64,000 bases of DNA from Chitinophaga sancti (GTDB lineage Bacteria; Bacteroidota; Bacteroidia; Chitinophagales; Chitinophagaceae), in the NCBI RefSeq assembly GCF_034424315.1, contig NZ_CP139972.1:4092001-4156000 (forward strand), written 5' to 3'. Position numbers and translations under genes: made by a program. The notes below the pieces were generated by a model, which was not told where the DNA came from, did no database searches, and was given only the letters and a program-made list of their open reading frames with translations. Position 1 is the first letter of the stretch, and each line of letters begins with the position of its first letter. Of the stretch, positions 61,859 through 64,000 are shown one piece after another.

Positions 61859-63490
61859 TTAGTTTGGATAACCGTCGTTTTGTTTCAGGTTCGAATTCAG
61901 CTGCAGCTGTGTTCTTGGAATCGGGAACAATTCCCTGTAACCTTCAGATGCTTTGTGATCCCACCAGGTACCAGTCGTAAACTTATCAAAACGAATCAAC
62001 TCTTGTCTTCTATACCCCTCAAAAATGAATTCACGGCCCAATTCAGCCAGCAGTTCATCCATTGTAAGTGTAGAAGTCGTATAAGCATGTGTAGGCCAGT
62101 CAGCAGCACTATAAGCACGTTTTTTGACAGTATTTACCAGGTCAACTGCTTCCTGTGTAGCTACACCGCCATTCTTACGCATGATCGCTTCGGCTTTCAC
62201 CAAGTAAATCCATGACAGGCGATATACAGCCCAGTCACAGCTACGATAACTTGGATCTGTCAACGGACCAAGTCTGTATTTATTAAAGCGCACCCCGCTG
62301 TTTTCTTCACCCTGGGTCATATCAGAAACAGTACTACCCTGTGCATTCTTACGAATGTTATCCACAAACACCAGCTGCTTACCATCGTATTCATTACCAC
62401 CACTACAAATCACCGGCAGGGTATCAGCAGAGCCATATTTCCACTGTGGGCCTATCAGCATCCATTCCTTCTTACGTTTATCAGCATCTTCAAATGTTGT
62501 ATACACACCCGGTATTACCACTACCCCATCATTACCATTGATCGGATTACCGTTTATCTGCCCCTGGTTAAAGTGATAGAAGTCACCAGGCCACTGTGGT
62601 GCAAAACTGGAAACAATATAATCATAGGCGATAGAGAAGATAATTTCCTTTGACAGATCATTATTTGGCTTGTAAGTATCTGTTAAATTCGTATCCAGTA
62701 CCAGCGCACCATTCATACCACCAGCAGTATTGTTAATGAGCGCATCGCAGGCTGCAATACAATCATCCCAGCGTGCAGTACCAGACCACTTTTCTGCATT
62801 CAGGTACAATTCTGCCAGCATGGCATAACCACCGGCTTTTGACATACGACCCAATAAAGCTTTTGACAAAGCAGGACTCTTATCAAGATTATCCTTTATC
62901 TCCTTCTCAACAAAAGCAAACACTTCTGCACGAGGCTTTGTTTCAGGACTGAGAGGGTTACCTACTTTAGTAATGATTGGGAAATTACCGAAGAGATCTA
63001 ACAGGCGCACATAGTGAAAAGCACGCAGCAGGCGCAGTTCACCCGTGAAACCATCCTTTTCTTCCTGTGTAAGCCCCATTGCGCCCGCATCACGATCTTC
63101 GATATTACCGATGGCATCATTACAAAATCCAAGACCCTGCCATATCAGGCTCCAGCATCTATCAACGGTGGCTTCATCCACCATCCAGGTATGGTAGTGC
63201 AAACGAATCCACTGAGCATTATCATAACCATGACGGCCTTTCTGCGGCCATGCCAGCTGATCGGCAGAAAGTTCGCTCAAACGCCACCAGCCATTCTGAC
63301 CAGGCGTGATCCATGCATTCGCGTGTGTGTATGGTCTGAGCACGGCAGACACAACTTCATTCTTGTTATTATAGAAGTTATTTGTGAGCAGTTCAGAATA
63401 AGCTTTTTCATCCAGGTTGGTACAGCTGTTCTGCAGCAATGGGAGTAAAGCTAAACTTGTATATAGCGCTATCTTTTTAAATCGTTTCAT
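61859..63490 (-). CDS. SusD/RagB family lipoprotein
   Basis: 543 aa from the ATG reading MKRFKKIALYTSLALLPLLQ, lipobox NSC (cysteine 23). Family blocks: LRLLRAFHYVRLLDLFGNFPI, AVYRLSWIYLVKAEAIMRKN, FIFEGYRRQELIRFDKF and the ending PIPRTQLQLNSNLKQNDGY. Partner of the truncated SusC 25 bp upstream. No enzyme is visible on this side, so the substrate is unknown. Confidence 0.95.
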   Translation of the reverse strand: MKRFKKIALYTSLALLPLLQNSCTNLDEKAYSELLTNNFYNNKNEVVSAVLRPYTHANAWITPGQNGWWRLSELSADQLAWPQKGRHGYDNAQWIRLHYHTWMVDEATVDRCWSLIWQGLGFCNDAIGNIEDRDAGAMGLTQEEKDGFTGELRLLRAFHYVRLLDLFGNFPIITKVGNPLSPETKPRAEVFAFVEKEIKDNLDKSPALSKALLGRMSKAGGYAMLAELYLNAEKWSGTARWDDCIAACDALINNTAGGMNGALVLDTNLTDTYKPNNDLSKEIIFSIAYDYIVSSFAPQWPGDFYHFNQGQINGNPINGNDGVVVIPGVYTTFEDADKRKKEWMLIGPQWKYGSADTLPVICSGGNEYDGKQLVFVDNIRKNAQGSTVSDMTQGEENSGVRFNKYRLGPLTDPSYRSCDWAVYRLSWIYLVKAEAIMRKNGGVATQEAVDLVNTVKKRAYSAADWPTHAYTTSTLTMDELLAELGREFIFEGYRRQELIRFDKFTTGTWWDHKASEGYRELFPIPRTQLQLNSNLKQNDGYPN

Positions 63491-63515
63491 TCGGCAAGTT
63501 TTAAGTGAGTACATC

Positions 63516-64000
63516 TTAGAATCCTACATTCAATCCAACCATAAAGCCACGGGTACCCATATATGGCGTACGGCTATCTGAAGCATTGATTGCATCAACT
63601 CCTGGGTTCAGACCTGTGTCTCTGATCATGTCAGGATCATTACCTGTGTAATTAGTAATTGTAAACAGGTTAGTAGCTGTGAAGTAGAGCCTCATATTCT
63701 GGATCGTTTTTCTGTTCTTAAACGGAACAGTATAACCAAGGGTCAGCTCATCCAGTTTCATAAAGTTGCCCTTTTCAATGTAGTAGCTGGAATACTGATA
63801 ACCGCCAGTAATATTCCCATTCTTTGTAAATGCTGTTTCCAGTACATTACTAGGCAGGGAAGCCTTGGAACCATAGAACATTTCCATGGTATTGAGGATA
63901 TTGTAACCAAACTTTCCACGCATGAAAGCTCTCAGATCAAAGTTTTTATACCTGAAAGTGTTTGTAAAAGACAGGTATACTTTAGGAACGGCGTTCCCGA
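63516..64000 (-). CDS. SusC/RagA outer-membrane protein, C-terminal part only
   Basis: The frame is open to the window end (first full codon at 63998), so the gene continues outside. The visible 160 residues are the end of a SusC barrel: PKVYLSFTNTFRYKNFDLRA, YIEKGNFMKLDELTLGYTV, MRLYFTATNLFTITNYTGND and the C-terminal GTRGFMVGLNVGF. Only the last about 15 % is present; plug and signal are outside. Confidence 0.93.
   Translation of the reverse strand, partial: GNAVPKVYLSFTNTFRYKNFDLRAFMRGKFGYNILNTMEMFYGSKASLPSNVLETAFTKNGNITGGYQYSSYYIEKGNFMKLDELTLGYTVPFKNRKTIQNMRLYFTATNLFTITNYTGNDPDMIRDTGLNPGVDAINASDSRTPYMGTRGFMVGLNVGF

Noticed and set aside
1..64000. CRISPR arrays, toxin-antitoxin pairs, phage-defence islands, secondary-metabolite clusters
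   Set aside because: Read for regularly spaced repeats, cas-type proteins, small overlapping gene pairs and large synthases; none found.

Overview
The window looks like a chromosomal segment of a Bacteroidota bacterium, most likely Chitinophaga or a close Chitinophagaceae relative. The basis is five SusC/SusD outer-membrane pairs (one cut by the window end), a hybrid two-component regulator of the polysaccharide-utilisation type, a type IX secretion sorting domain, Bacteroidota-type promoters (TTG, then about 19-23 nt, then TAnnTTTG) and almost no Shine-Dalgarno signal. The genus is inferred from protein style; no database was searched. I see no insertion sequence, prophage, CRISPR array or integron.

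Layout. 1-3.1 kb: end of a MutS-like ATPase gene, a YifB/ComM AAA ATPase and a small unknown protein. 3.8-8.5 kb: a SusC/SusD pair with no enzyme or regulator beside it. 8.7-14 kb: an EF-G paralogue that lacks the catalytic histidine, an ABC exporter, a DUF983 protein and a small lipoprotein. 14.2-17.1 kb: a TonB-dependent receptor preceded by a His-rich exported protein, possibly for metal uptake. 17.3-20.5 kb: a DUF1800-DUF1501 operon, the DUF1501 protein carrying both an RR signal and a type IX sorting domain. 20.9-24.8 kb: an S24-like protein without the usual lysine, a sulfatase, tRNA-Lys(CTT) and a thiolase. 25.1-28.1 kb: a GH99-like lipoprotein with a beta-trefoil domain and a carboxypeptidase-regulatory-like protein.

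28.5-44.9 kb is a polysaccharide-utilisation locus on the minus strand: hybrid two-component regulator, SusC, SusD, GH35 beta-galactosidase, then a second SusC/SusD pair. This suggests a galactose-containing glycan. 44.9-49.5 kb holds a decayed VOC gene, a divergent MFS exporter/MarR pair and small proteins. 49.7-60.7 kb is a second locus: SusC, SusD, an endonuclease/exonuclease/phosphatase-family protein and a GH92 alpha-mannosidase. It is transcribed away from a membrane-anchored one-component regulator (LamG-like and kelch-like periplasmic part, one membrane segment, SARP-like winged helix). A perfect 20-bp dyad lies in the shared intergenic region. 60.7-64 kb: DNA polymerase IV and a final SusC/SusD pair running off the window.

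The least ordinary signals are: a dispersed long-palindrome element with a compensatory base change between copies (8.6, 26.7 and 28.2 kb); the kelch/SARP regulator with its GCGTTAATC dyad; an intrinsic terminator lying inside the 5' end of the GH92 reading frame; two genes whose 3' ends, stop codon included, are duplicated just downstream; and several promoters so close to start codons that leaderless mRNAs are expected.
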